A DNA stretch of 26,484 nt from Streptomyces sp. NRRL F-4489 (GTDB lineage: Bacteria; Actinomycetota; Actinomycetes; Streptomycetales; Streptomycetaceae), in assembly GCF_001509485.1 (NCBI RefSeq), contig NZ_LLZI01000284.1, positions 1-26,484 on the forward strand, given 5' to 3'. Position numbers and translations under genes: made by a program. The notes under the pieces are model-generated. The model had not been told where the DNA came from and searched no databases. It saw only the letters and a program-made list of their open reading frames with translations. Of the stretch, positions 17,589-23,783 are shown piece after piece (position 1 is the stretch's first letter; every line of letters starts with the position of its first letter).

Positions 17589-17852
17589 TCAGACGGCGGC
17601 CTTCTTGAGCCGGCGCCGCTCGCGTTCCGACAGTCCGCCCCAGATACCGAAGCGTTCGTCGTTGGCGAGGGCGTATTCGAGGCATTCGGACCGGACTTCG
17701 CAGGCGAGGCAGACCTTCTTCGCCTCGCGGGTGGAGCCACCCTTTTCCGGGAAGAAGGACTCGGGGTCGGTCTGGGCGCACAGTGCGCGCTCCTGCCAGC
17801 CGAGCTCCTCGTCCGCCTCCTCGACCAGCAATTCCTGGAACAGCTCGGTCAT
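17589..17852 (-). CDS. whiB: WhiB, iron-sulfur developmental transcription factor
   Basis: 87 residues, the length of S. coelicolor WhiB, which from memory this matches almost throughout. WhiB works with WhiA to switch on genes for sporulation septation in aerial hyphae. Four cysteines, C25, C48, C51 and C57 (CLACEVRSEC), bind a [4Fe-4S] cluster; the turn GIWGG (69-73) and basic tail RERRRLKKAAV contact sigma factor/DNA. The acidic N-terminus EEADEELGWQERALC is typical. ATG with GAGGGG upstream. The paralogue at this position in mycobacteria is whiB2, also a cell-division regulator. It has its own promoter and terminator and diverges from the cysteine dioxygenase gene. In other species whiB is a BldD target. 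Confidence 0.97.
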   Translation of the reverse strand: MTELFQELLVEEADEELGWQERALCAQTDPESFFPEKGGSTREAKKVCLACEVRSECLEYALANDERFGIWGGLSERERRRLKKAAV

Positions 17853-17880
17853 GTGCGCCCCTCGTCTGTCTTTACGTCCC

Positions 17881-17898
17881 CGTGATCAAGCCGTGATC
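17881..17898 (-). repeat. Direct repeat GATCACG, 11-bp period, in whiB leader
   Basis: Minus strand: GATCACG, GCTT, GATCACG, between the whiB transcription start and its ribosome site. An 11-bp step puts both copies on one face of the helix. A similar tandem pair occurs on the other strand near the divergent gene. Confidence 0.6.
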
Positions 17899-17924
17899 GA
17901 ATTCGGCTGAACGACACGAGTGAA

Positions 17925-17954
17925 ATTACAAGTGTGCTGATCCGGGCCAGTCAA
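17925..17954 (-). promoter_or_regulatory. whiB promoter (vegetative type)
   Basis: Minus-strand -35 TTGACT (17949-17954), an 18-bp spacer and -10 TGTAAT (17925-17930). Predicted start near 17918, giving a leader of about 65 nt. The minus-strand TTCACTC (17918-17924) straddles the start; its complement GAGTGAA recurs inverted as TTCACTC at 17981-17987. TCACT/AGTGA is the half-site of the developmental repressor BldD, known elsewhere to act on whiB, so repression here is plausible. Confidence 0.6.
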
Positions 17955-18062
17955 GCCGAGATCTGCTATTGGGCCTCTTATTCACTCTGCGGAACCAAGC
18001 GCGTGCGGAAAGTGTTCAAATCATGCAAAACCAGGACACTTCCCCGGGCGCCGGTCCGAGGT

Positions 18063-18106
18063 CCCGTTCCGCGGTGTTCTCACCGGCCAAGACGCCGCGG
18101 AACGGG
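18063..18106. repeat. 12-bp perfect inverted repeat with nested dyad
   Basis: CCCGTTCCGCGG (18063-18074) and CCGCGGAACGGG (18095-18106) flank a 20-bp centre that begins GGTG-TTCT-CACC when read with the last arm bases, a smaller nested hairpin. It lies midway between the divergent whiB and cdo promoters. It could be an operator or an RNA structure; there is no gene next to it to terminate. Confidence 0.55.
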
Positions 18107-18140
18107 TCGTGCGTTGCACCCGGGACGCCGAAGCGGGGAA

Positions 18141-18159
18141 GATCACAGCCGGATCACAG
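18141..18159 (+). repeat. Direct repeat GATCACAG, 11-bp period
   Basis: GATCACAG (18141-18148), CCG, GATCACAG (18152-18159), upstream of the cysteine-leader promoter. Same core (GATCAC) and same 11-bp period as the pair in the whiB leader, in opposite orientation. Confidence 0.65.
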
Positions 18160-18281
18160 GTCCGCAACGGCGCCCGCGGGCGCGGTTGGTGGACCGCTTG
18201 TCCCCGACCCGAGGTGCATAAACCTTTCTCCGGACGGAGTAACCGGAAGAGGTGAACCCCGCCTCACACCTCTCCCCCCGT

Positions 18282-18310
18282 TTGACAGCGCACCGCCGCC
18301 CCGTGTCTCC
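18282..18310 (+). promoter_or_regulatory. Promoter for the leader peptide and cdo gene
   Basis: A perfect -35 TTGACA (18282-18287) with a weak -10 near 18304-18310 (TGTCTCC). Correct spacing would start the RNA at about 18316-18319, i.e. at the ATG of the leader peptide. Confidence 0.45.
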
Positions 18311-18318
18311 TTGACCGC

Positions 18319-18414
18319 ATGCCAGCGACCCCCGCGCACCGACTGACCCGCTCCTTCGGGTCGCGCTGCGCCGTGCAGGCCCGCTGTCGCTGTTCCAGCT
18401 GTCGCAGCCACTGA
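18319..18414 (+). CDS. Cysteine-rich leader peptide, putative attenuator
   Basis: A 31-codon reading frame, MPATPAHRLTRSFGSRC up to residue 17 and ending CRCSSCRSH, with Cys at positions 17, 23, 25 and 28. The last three fall within six codons, all TGT (codons 23, 25, 28), the rarer cysteine codon in this GC-rich genome. No ribosome site precedes it and the -35 at 18282 predicts a leaderless start. It ends 166 bp before the cysteine dioxygenase-like gene; the gap is C-rich and poor in G until ~18480, a typical setting for Rho-dependent attenuation. Leaderless poly-cysteine small ORFs that sense cysteine are known in mycobacteria, and 'putative leader peptides' precede sulfur genes in Streptomyces; the function here is inferred. 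A small hairpin (GACCCG / CGGGTC, 18345-18362) lies inside. Confidence 0.6.
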   Translation: MPATPAHRLTRSFGSRCAVQARCRCSSCRSH

Positions 18415-18580
18415 GCTCCAGCCCCCCGCGCCCGCGCATCCCGCGGCGCACCCCTCCCCCGCGACCACCGCGCCGCGCCCCCCACCAGGAACGGCCCGCG
18501 CCGTGCCGCACCCCTCTTCCAGCCACCGCTGGCCGGGGACCCCCGCGCGCCACCCGCACTTCCGCCCGAGGAAACCGCCC

Positions 18581-19225
18581 ATGAACAGCGACGTCCAGAT
18601 CGCCGGCGACCCGCTCGCCCTCCCCCACCTCCTGCCGCCCGTCCCCGCCCACCCCGCCACCGTCGCCGGCTTCGTCGGCCTGGCCCGCTCGATCGCCGCC
18701 GACCGCGCCCGGTGGGCACCGCTCGTCCGCTACGACGCCACCACCCGCTGGTACCACCGGCTGCGCACCGTGCCCGCGGGCCCCGGCGCCGGGCAGGCCC
18801 CCCTCGGCTACGAGGTCTGGCTGCTGAGCTGGCTCCCCGGCCAGGGCAGCGGACGCCACGACCACGGCCCCTCGTCGGGCGTACTGACCGTCCTGGAAGG
18901 CGAGTTGACCGAACACGGCCCGAACGGCACCCGGGTCCTCTCGGCCGCCGGGGCCGCCGGCCGGGGGCGGGAGCGGGAACGGGAGCGGGTCTTCGCGCCC
19001 GGCTACGTCCACGAGGTCGTCAACGACGCGCTCGTACCGGCGGTCAGCCTGCATGTGTACTTCCCGGGGCTGACGGAGATGCCGATGCGGCCGGGTGGCG
19101 GGCAGGTCGGGGCCTTGGGGGCACCGGGGGCGGCGGGTGTGCCGGGTGTGCTGGGTGCGTCTGCTGGGGCTGGCGCGGTGGTTGGTCGTGGGGCGGCGGA
19201 GGCTGCGGGGGACGTGGGGCGCTGA
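18581..19225 (+). CDS. Cysteine dioxygenase-type cupin protein
   Basis: 214 residues. Start at ATG 18581 (GAGGAAA upstream), MNSDVQIAGDPLALPHLLPP. A cupin fold with the cysteine dioxygenase iron site: His93 and His95 in GRHDHGPSSG, and His144 in GYVHEVVND. Enzymes of this type oxidise free cysteine to cysteine sulfinate with O2 (or act on a related thiol), controlling cysteine pools. YDATTRWYHRL near 51-61 supplies a conserved Arg/Tyr region. Between 124 and 138 is a charged insertion of Arg/Glu repeats (RGRERERERERV). The C-terminal ~45 residues after PMRPGG are Gly/Ala/Val low complexity and not seen in the family, so may be a strain-specific tail. Whether the thiol is cysteine or another small thiol cannot be told from sequence; the Cys-rich leader favours cysteine. 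Confidence 0.87.
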   Translation: MNSDVQIAGDPLALPHLLPPVPAHPATVAGFVGLARSIAADRARWAPLVRYDATTRWYHRLRTVPAGPGAGQAPLGYEVWLLSWLPGQGSGRHDHGPSSGVLTVLEGELTEHGPNGTRVLSAAGAAGRGRERERERVFAPGYVHEVVNDALVPAVSLHVYFPGLTEMPMRPGGGQVGALGAPGAAGVPGVLGASAGAGAVVGRGAAEAAGDVGR

Positions 19226-19252
19226 CGGTTGGCCGGCGTCTGGCACGGGGCC

Positions 19253-19296
19253 GGCTGATGGCTGGCTGATAGCTGGCTGTTGGCTGGCCGCTGTCT
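19253..19296 (+). repeat. Four 11-bp tandem repeats before fbiA
   Basis: GGCTGATGGCT, GGCTGATAGCT, GGCTGTTGGCT and GGCCGCTGTCT lie head to tail in the gap after the cysteine dioxygenase gene. The period equals about one helical turn. Confidence 0.75.
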
Positions 19297-19313
19297 GGGG
19301 GCGCTCGGCGGCA

Positions 19314-19335
19314 CCCGTCGTAAACCCGTCGTAAC
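19314..19335 (+). repeat. Two 11-bp tandem repeats CCCGTCGTAAM
   Basis: CCCGTCGTAAA (19314-19324) and CCCGTCGTAAC (19325-19335), a second array with the same 11-bp period, about 90 bp before fbiA. The core CCGTCGTAA recurs near the right end of the window (25300-25338, other strand). Confidence 0.7.
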
Positions 19336-19410
19336 CCGGGGGTGGTGGCGTGCCGCTCCGCACCCGGGGCGCACCCCACCCGGGGGGCACCGCGGCATCC
19401 CGCCGGCTGC

Positions 19411-19416
19411 AACACT
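19411..19416 (+). promoter_or_regulatory. Possible -10 for a leaderless fbiA mRNA
   Basis: AACACT ends 7 nt before the fbiA ATG; no Shine-Dalgarno is present. The -35 region is poor. Tentative. Confidence 0.3.
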
Positions 19417-19423
19417 TACCGGC

Positions 19424-20383
19424 ATGCGCATTGTGGTTCTGGCCGGCGGTATCGGCGGCGCCCGCTTTCTGCGGGGACTGAAGGCAGCGGCTCCGGACGC
19501 GGACATCACCGTCATCGGCAACACCGGCGACGACATCCACCTGTTCGGACTGAAGGTGTGTCCGGACCTGGACACCGTGATGTACACGCTCGGCGGCGGC
19601 ATCAACGAGGACCAGGGGTGGGGGCGGGCCGCCGAGACGTTCCGGGTGAAGGAGGAGCTGGCCGCGTACGGCGTCGGCCCCGAGTGGTTCGGGCTGGGCG
19701 ACCGGGACTTCGCCACCCACATCGTGCGGACCCAGATGCTCGGCGCCGGCTATCCGCTCAGCGCCGTCACCGAGGCGCTGTGCGACCGCTGGCAGCCCGG
19801 CGTGCGGCTGCTGCCGATGTCCGACGACCGGGTCGAGACCCATGTGGCCGTCGAGGACGAGAACGGCGAGCGCAAGGCCGTGCACTTCCAGGAGTACTGG
19901 GTGCGGATGCGGGCCTCGGTGCCGGCGCTCGCCGTGGTACCGGTCGGCGCCGAACAGGCCAAGCCCGCCCCCGGCGTCCTGGAGGCCCTCGCGGCCGCCG
20001 ACGTCATCCTCTTCCCGCCGTCCAACCCGGTCGTCAGCGTCGGCACGATCCTGTCCGTACCGGGCATCCGGGAGGCGGTCGCGGAGGCCGCGGCTCCGGT
20101 CGTCGGCCTCTCCCCCATCGTCGGCGACGCCCCGGTGCGCGGGATGGCCGACAAGGTGCTGGCGGCGGTCGGCGTGGAATCCACCGCGGCGGCGGTGGCC
20201 CGGCACTACGGCGCGGGCCTGCTGGACGGCTGGCTGGTGGACGAGGTCGACGCGGCCGCCGTCCCCGAGGTCGAGGCCGCCGGCATCGCCTGCCGCGCGG
20301 TCCCCCTGATGATGACGGACCTGGACGCCACCGCGGCCATGGCGCGGACGGCGCTGGCGCTGGCGGCGGAGGTACGGGCGTGA
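19424..20383 (+). CDS. fbiA: 2-phospho-L-lactate/phosphoenolpyruvate transferase, F420 biosynthesis
   Basis: 319 residues, family CofD/FbiA. It joins the activated three-carbon unit (enolpyruvyl-diphospho-guanosine in actinobacteria) to the deazaflavin Fo, making dehydro-F420-0. Motifs: glycine-rich [17 protein letters not shown] (6-22), GNTGDD (32-37) with the phosphate/metal-binding Asp residues, [13 protein letters not shown] (48-60), [10 protein letters not shown], and the C-terminal [15 protein letters not shown] and [15 protein letters not shown] signatures. It starts at an ATG without a ribosome site and is coupled to fbiB by a four-base overlap. Together they supply cofactor F420, which serves reductases and secondary-metabolism enzymes. 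fbiC, for Fo synthesis, is not in the window. The gene follows whiB at a conserved actinobacterial locus. Confidence 0.96.
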   Translation: MRIVVLAGGIGGARFLRGLKAAAPDADITVIGNTGDDIHLFGLKVCPDLDTVMYTLGGGINEDQGWGRAAETFRVKEELAAYGVGPEWFGLGDRDFATHIVRTQMLGAGYPLSAVTEALCDRWQPGVRLLPMSDDRVETHVAVEDENGERKAVHFQEYWVRMRASVPALAVVPVGAEQAKPAPGVLEALAAADVILFPPSNPVVSVGTILSVPGIREAVAEAAAPVVGLSPIVGDAPVRGMADKVLAAVGVESTAAAVARHYGAGLLDGWLVDEVDAAAVPEVEAAGIACRAVPLMMTDLDATAAMARTALALAAEVRA

Positions 20384-22131
20384 GGGGGGCGGGGGAATCG
20401 GCCTCGGGGGCCGGTGCAGGTGCCGGTGCGGGTGCGGGTGCAGTAGCGGCTGTGGGTGCGGGGGCAGCTGAAGCTGAAGCTGCTGCTGGGGTTGCGGTTG
20501 CGGGGGTGGCTACGGGGTCGGGAGTGGTGGATGTGGCTGGGGATGTGACTGGGGTCGCGGCTGAGGGTGTGACTGGGGTCGCGGCTACGGGTGTGACTGG
20601 AGGCGTAACCGAGAAGATTGCTGCGGATGTGGCTGAGGGGGTTGCTACGGAGGTTGCTGCGGACGCGGTGACGGGAGCCGGCGTGGCGGGTGAGGCACCC
20701 GGCTACCGGGTGTGGGCGCTGCCCGGTATCCCGGAGGTGCGGCCCGGCGACGACCTCGTCAAGCTGGTCGCGAGCGCGGTGGCCACCGGGCCGTCGCCCC
20801 AACTGGCCGACGGGGACGTCCTGTTGGTGACCTCCAAGATCGTAAGCAAGGCGGAGGGCCGGATCGTCGAGGCGGACGACCGGGAGGAGGCGATCGACGC
20901 CGAGACGGTCCGGCTGGTGGCCCGCCGCGGCACCCTGCGGATCGTCCAGAACCGCCAGGGCCTGGTGATGGCCGCGGCCGGCGTGGACGCGTCCAACACC
21001 CCGTCCGGCACGATCCTGCTGCTGCCCGAGGACCCGGACGCCTCGGCCCGCGCGCTGCGCGCCGGGCTGCGCGAGGCGCTCGGCGTGAACATCGGCGTGG
21101 TCATCACCGACACGTTCGGACGGCCGTGGCGCAGCGGACTGACCGACGTCGCCATCGGGGCGGCCGGGGTGCGGGTCCTGGACGACCTGCGCGGCGGCAC
21201 CGACGCGTACGGCAACCCGCTGGTCGCCACGGTCGTCGCCACCGCCGACGAACTCGCCGCCGCCGGCGACCTCGTGAAGGGCAAGGCCACCGGCCTCCCG
21301 ATCGCCGTCATCCGCGGCCTGCCCCATGTCGTACTGGATCCGGCGGCCGGCGACGGGGGCGATGGGACGGCCGGTACGAGCGACGTGGGCGGCGCGGGTG
21401 TCCCGGCGGGCGGTAACGGGGACGCGGGCGAGCCGGTGGTCGGCAATGAGGTCGTAGACGGCCCGGCGGGGGACCCGGGGGCGCGGGCGCTGGTGCGGGA
21501 CGCGGCGAACGACATGTTCCGGCTGGGCACGTCGGAGGCGATCCGGGAGGCGGTGACGCTGCGGCGTACGGTCCGGGAGTTCGCCGACGACCCGGTGGAC
21601 CCGGGTGCGGTGCGGCGCGCGGTGGCCGCGGCGCTGACCGCGCCGGCCCCGCACCACACCACGCCGTGGCGGTTCGTCCTCCTGGAGACCCCGGAGGCCC
21701 GCACCCGGCTGCTCGACGCGATGCGGGACGCCTGGGTGGCCGACCTGCGCGCCGACGACAAGTCGGAGGAGGCCATCGCCCGGCGCGTACGCCGCGGCGA
21801 CGTGCTGCGCAACGCGCCATACCTGGCCGTGCCCTGCATGGTCCTGGACGGCGCGCACCACTACCCGGACGCGCGGCGCAGCGCTGCGGAACGCGAGATG
21901 TTCATCGTCGCCAACGGCGCCGCCATCCAGAACTTCCTGGTCACGCTGGCGGGCGAACGGCTCGGCTCGGCGTGGATCTCCTCCACCATGTTCTGCCGCG
22001 ACGTCGTCCGCGCCGCCCTGGACCTGCCGCCCGACTGGGAACCCATGGGCGCCATCGCCATCGGCCGCCCGGCCACCCCTCCGGCGCCCCGCCCGGCCCG
22101 CCCGACCGACGCGTTCGTCACGGTGCGCTGA
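20380..22131 (+). CDS. fbiB: Bifunctional F420-0:glutamate ligase / dehydro-F420-0 reductase
   Basis: 583 residues from GTG 20380, which overlaps the fbiA stop (GTGA) and has GGAGG 7 nt upstream. An alternative GTG at 20683 with GGGAG also exists and would give 482 residues, nearer the usual ~450. Residues ~1-105 are low-complexity Gly/Ala/Val. The ligase domain runs ~108-330 ([60 protein letters not shown]), adding glutamates. A Gly-rich linker (~327-365) is followed by the FMN-dependent nitroreductase-like domain ~366-570 ([37 protein letters not shown]), which reduces dehydro-F420-0 to F420-0. In actinobacterial FbiB both activities are needed for polyglutamylated F420. Confidence 0.94.
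   Translation: MRGAGESASGAGAGAGAGAGAVAAVGAGAAEAEAAAGVAVAGVATGSGVVDVAGDVTGVAAEGVTGVAATGVTGGVTEKIAADVAEGVATEVAADAVTGAGVAGEAPGYRVWALPGIPEVRPGDDLVKLVASAVATGPSPQLADGDVLLVTSKIVSKAEGRIVEADDREEAIDAETVRLVARRGTLRIVQNRQGLVMAAAGVDASNTPSGTILLLPEDPDASARALRAGLREALGVNIGVVITDTFGRPWRSGLTDVAIGAAGVRVLDDLRGGTDAYGNPLVATVVATADELAAAGDLVKGKATGLPIAVIRGLPHVVLDPAAGDGGDGTAGTSDVGGAGVPAGGNGDAGEPVVGNEVVDGPAGDPGARALVRDAANDMFRLGTSEAIREAVTLRRTVREFADDPVDPGAVRRAVAAALTAPAPHHTTPWRFVLLETPEARTRLLDAMRDAWVADLRADDKSEEAIARRVRRGDVLRNAPYLAVPCMVLDGAHHYPDARRSAAEREMFIVANGAAIQNFLVTLAGERLGSAWISSTMFCRDVVRAALDLPPDWEPMGAIAIGRPATPPAPRPARPTDAFVTVR
20545..20604 (+). repeat. 24-bp tandem repeat in the fbiB 5' extension
   Basis: Two complete 24-bp units starting GTGACTGGGGTCGCGGCT (20545, 20569) and a partial third (20593) encode [12 protein letters not shown] octapeptides. 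The whole 20390-20680 stretch uses many GCT, GTT, GAT and ATT codons, unlike the rest of the gene. Confidence 0.75.
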
Positions 22132-22323
22132 GCCGGGGCGCCGGGACGCCGGCCCCGCCCGGGGGGGCGTCCCGGGGCGCTCTGGGGTGCCCCTGCCGCT
22201 GGACGCTCCCCGGGGCGCCGGGGCGCTCCATGGGGCGCCCGTGGCCGGGGCGGGGCCGGCGGCCGAGGGGGCGTGGGGGCGTGGGGCCGGGAGCCGGTCC
22301 GCCGCTCGCGGCCGAGGGCCGGC
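22132..22323. other. Repeat-rich G-rich gap after fbiB
   Basis: No gene seen. The sequence repeats GGGGCGC cores many times (around 22137, 22176, 22212, 22221 and 22234) and G-runs; it probably belongs to a shared termination region for the converging fbiB and glycosylase genes. Confidence 0.5.
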
Positions 22324-22383
22324 CCGGCACCACGGCGCTGGCCCGACCGGCCGTGGGCCAGCGCCGCGGTGCCGTGGTGCCGG
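22324..22383. terminator. Long bidirectional terminator, 21 bp with a bulge
   Basis: CCGGCACCAC (22324-22333) plus GGCGCTGGCCC (22334-22344) pair with GGGCCAGCGCC (22355-22365) and GTGGTGCCGG (22374-22383); an 8-nt bulge lies on the right arm and the loop is 10 nt. It is in the convergent gap of fbiB and the glycosylase gene. Confidence 0.75.
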
Positions 22384-22416
22384 GGCGCCGTGCTGCCAGG
22401 GCCTCGGTGCCGAGCG

Positions 22417-22434
22417 ACGCCACGGCGGTGGCGT
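22417..22434. terminator. Second hairpin, glycosylase side
   Basis: ACGCCAC (22417-22423) and GTGGCGT (22428-22434) form a 7-bp stem with a GGCG loop, 26 bp past the glycosylase stop codon on the minus strand. Confidence 0.5.
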
Positions 22435-22459
22435 GTGGCGTTCCCACCTCGGCTCGGCG

Positions 22460-23365
22460 TCACAGCCGGGCGATGTCCCCCACCGGGAAGCGCGGGGCGC
22501 GGCGGGGCGGGACCAGGCCGGAGAGCAGGATCATCCGGGCCGCGCGGTGGCGCTGGCCCTCGTAGGGCGCGAGGAGTTCGAGCATCTCCTCGTCGGTGGT
22601 GCCCCGGCGGCCGGTGAGCGCATAGCCGATGATCTTCGGCAGGTGCAGATCGCCGACGGTGATCGCGTCGGGGGCGCCCAGCACGCGCTGGAGGGTCTCG
22701 GCGGCCGTCCACGGGCCGATGCCCGGTATCGCGGTCAGCCTGCGGGTGGCCTCGGCGAGGTCCATCCCCGCGGCCTCCTCCATACGGGCCGCCACCCGCA
22801 CCGCGCGCAGGATCGCCGACGACCGCTTGGCGTCGACGCCCGCGCGGTGCCACTCCCAGGACGGGATCAGCGCCCAGCCGCGCGCGTCGGGCATCACCCG
22901 CAGCCGGTCCCAGGGGCCGGGCGCGGGCGTGCCGTGCCGCTGGAGCAGCAGCCGCCAGGCGCGGTACGCCTCGTCGCTGGTGACCTTCTGCTCCAGCACC
23001 GAGGGGATCAGCGACTCCAGCACCAGGCCGGTGCGGACGAGGCGGACGCCGGGGTGGCGGCGGCGCGCCTCATGGACGACGCGGTGCCGGGCGGTCAGCG
23101 CCTCCGGGTCGTCGGACTCGCCGAGCAGCTGCGGCAGGCGCTCCAACAGCCACTCCGCGCCCGGGCCCCAGGCGGTCGCGGTGACGCGGCCCTCGGCGGA
23201 CCGGGGCACCAGGCGCAGCGTGCCGGGGCCGGCGGGGGTGCGGCTGGCCCGCCAGATCTCGTCGCCACGGACCGCGTACGCCGGGTCGCCGGGCCCCCGG
23301 CACAGCACCCCGAGGGAGCGGTGCAGGTCGTACGGGCCGGGCGGGACCCAGGTGCGGGCGGGCAT
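22460..23365 (-). CDS. HhH-GPD DNA-3-methyladenine glycosylase-like (AlkA type)
   Basis: 301 residues. Resembles base-excision repair glycosylases that remove alkylated purines. Residues 1-105 form a beta-rich N-terminal domain (YDLHRSLGVLCRGPGDPAY). Then come helices starting LVLESLIPSVLEQKVTS (114-130) and the helix-hairpin-helix LTAIPGIGPWTAAETL (210-225) followed by the catalytic aspartate D239 in ITVGDLHLPK, as in AlkA. No iron-sulfur cysteine motif is present. The gene is alone on the minus strand between the fbiB terminator and manC and does not look linked in function to its neighbours. It may be part of the adaptive response to alkylation or a housekeeping repair gene. Confidence 0.87.
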   Translation of the reverse strand: MPARTWVPPGPYDLHRSLGVLCRGPGDPAYAVRGDEIWRASRTPAGPGTLRLVPRSAEGRVTATAWGPGAEWLLERLPQLLGESDDPEALTARHRVVHEARRRHPGVRLVRTGLVLESLIPSVLEQKVTSDEAYRAWRLLLQRHGTPAPGPWDRLRVMPDARGWALIPSWEWHRAGVDAKRSSAILRAVRVAARMEEAAGMDLAEATRRLTAIPGIGPWTAAETLQRVLGAPDAITVGDLHLPKIIGYALTGRRGTTDEEMLELLAPYEGQRHRAARMILLSGLVPPRRAPRFPVGDIARL

Positions 23366-23488
23366 GCGGCCAGGTTAGGCGATCGGGGCGGCGGGCCCGC
23401 CGGGGTGTGGATAACCGCCGGGGAGACCGGCCATGGCCGCCGCAGTCGCGGGCCACCGCCGGGGGCGGGCGGCCGCCGGGGGCGCTCC

Positions 23489-23585
23489 GGCGCGGGTGGC
23501 GCACTGGCGCGGGTGGCGCGCTGGCCGCAGGACGGTCAGCGGCGGCGGCAGGCGCGGCGCGGCATTGAGGTGGGCGGCATTGAGG
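23489..23585. repeat. Short tandem repeats upstream of the glycosylase gene
   Basis: A 17-bp unit GGCGCGGGTGGCGCACT/GCGCT is duplicated (23489-23505, 23506-23522), and GGCATTGAGG occurs twice 15 bp apart (23561, 23576). I see no convincing gene in 23366-23700. Confidence 0.65.
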
Positions 23586-23708
23586 CGGTGGGTGCGGCGG
23601 GCGTGAGTGGCGTTGGGTCGTGGCGGTGCGCCCAGTAGTGGAGGTGTGTGCGTGCTGGGCGGAGGTATGGGTGGCGGGTTGGGGGCCTCGCGCGCTTGCT
23701 GCTTCCTT

Positions 23709-23761
23709 ATCACTCGCAACGAATACGGAGAGTGATTCGTTCCCTACTCGATTACGTTGCG
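23709..23761. promoter_or_regulatory. Low-GC operator-like island with three interlocked dyads
   Basis: Between the manC stop and the repeat-rich gap is an ~80-bp island of unusually low GC. It contains ATCACTC/GAGTGAT (23709-23715/23730-23736), AACGAAT/ATTCGTT (23718-23724/23735-23741) and CGCAACG/CGTTGCG (23715-23721/23755-23761), with overlapping arms. It is a candidate binding site or RNA structure. No -35/-10 pair is certain; minus-strand TACTAT (23770-23775) is a possible -10 reading toward the glycosylase gene. Confidence 0.5.
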
Positions 23762-23783
23762 TGAGAAAGATAGTAGCAGCGGG

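Noticed and set aside
23375..23719. 114-codon minus-strand frame upstream of the glycosylase gene
   Set aside because: Composed of translated short tandem repeats with Pro/Ala/Arg bias, no ribosome site and no family resemblance.
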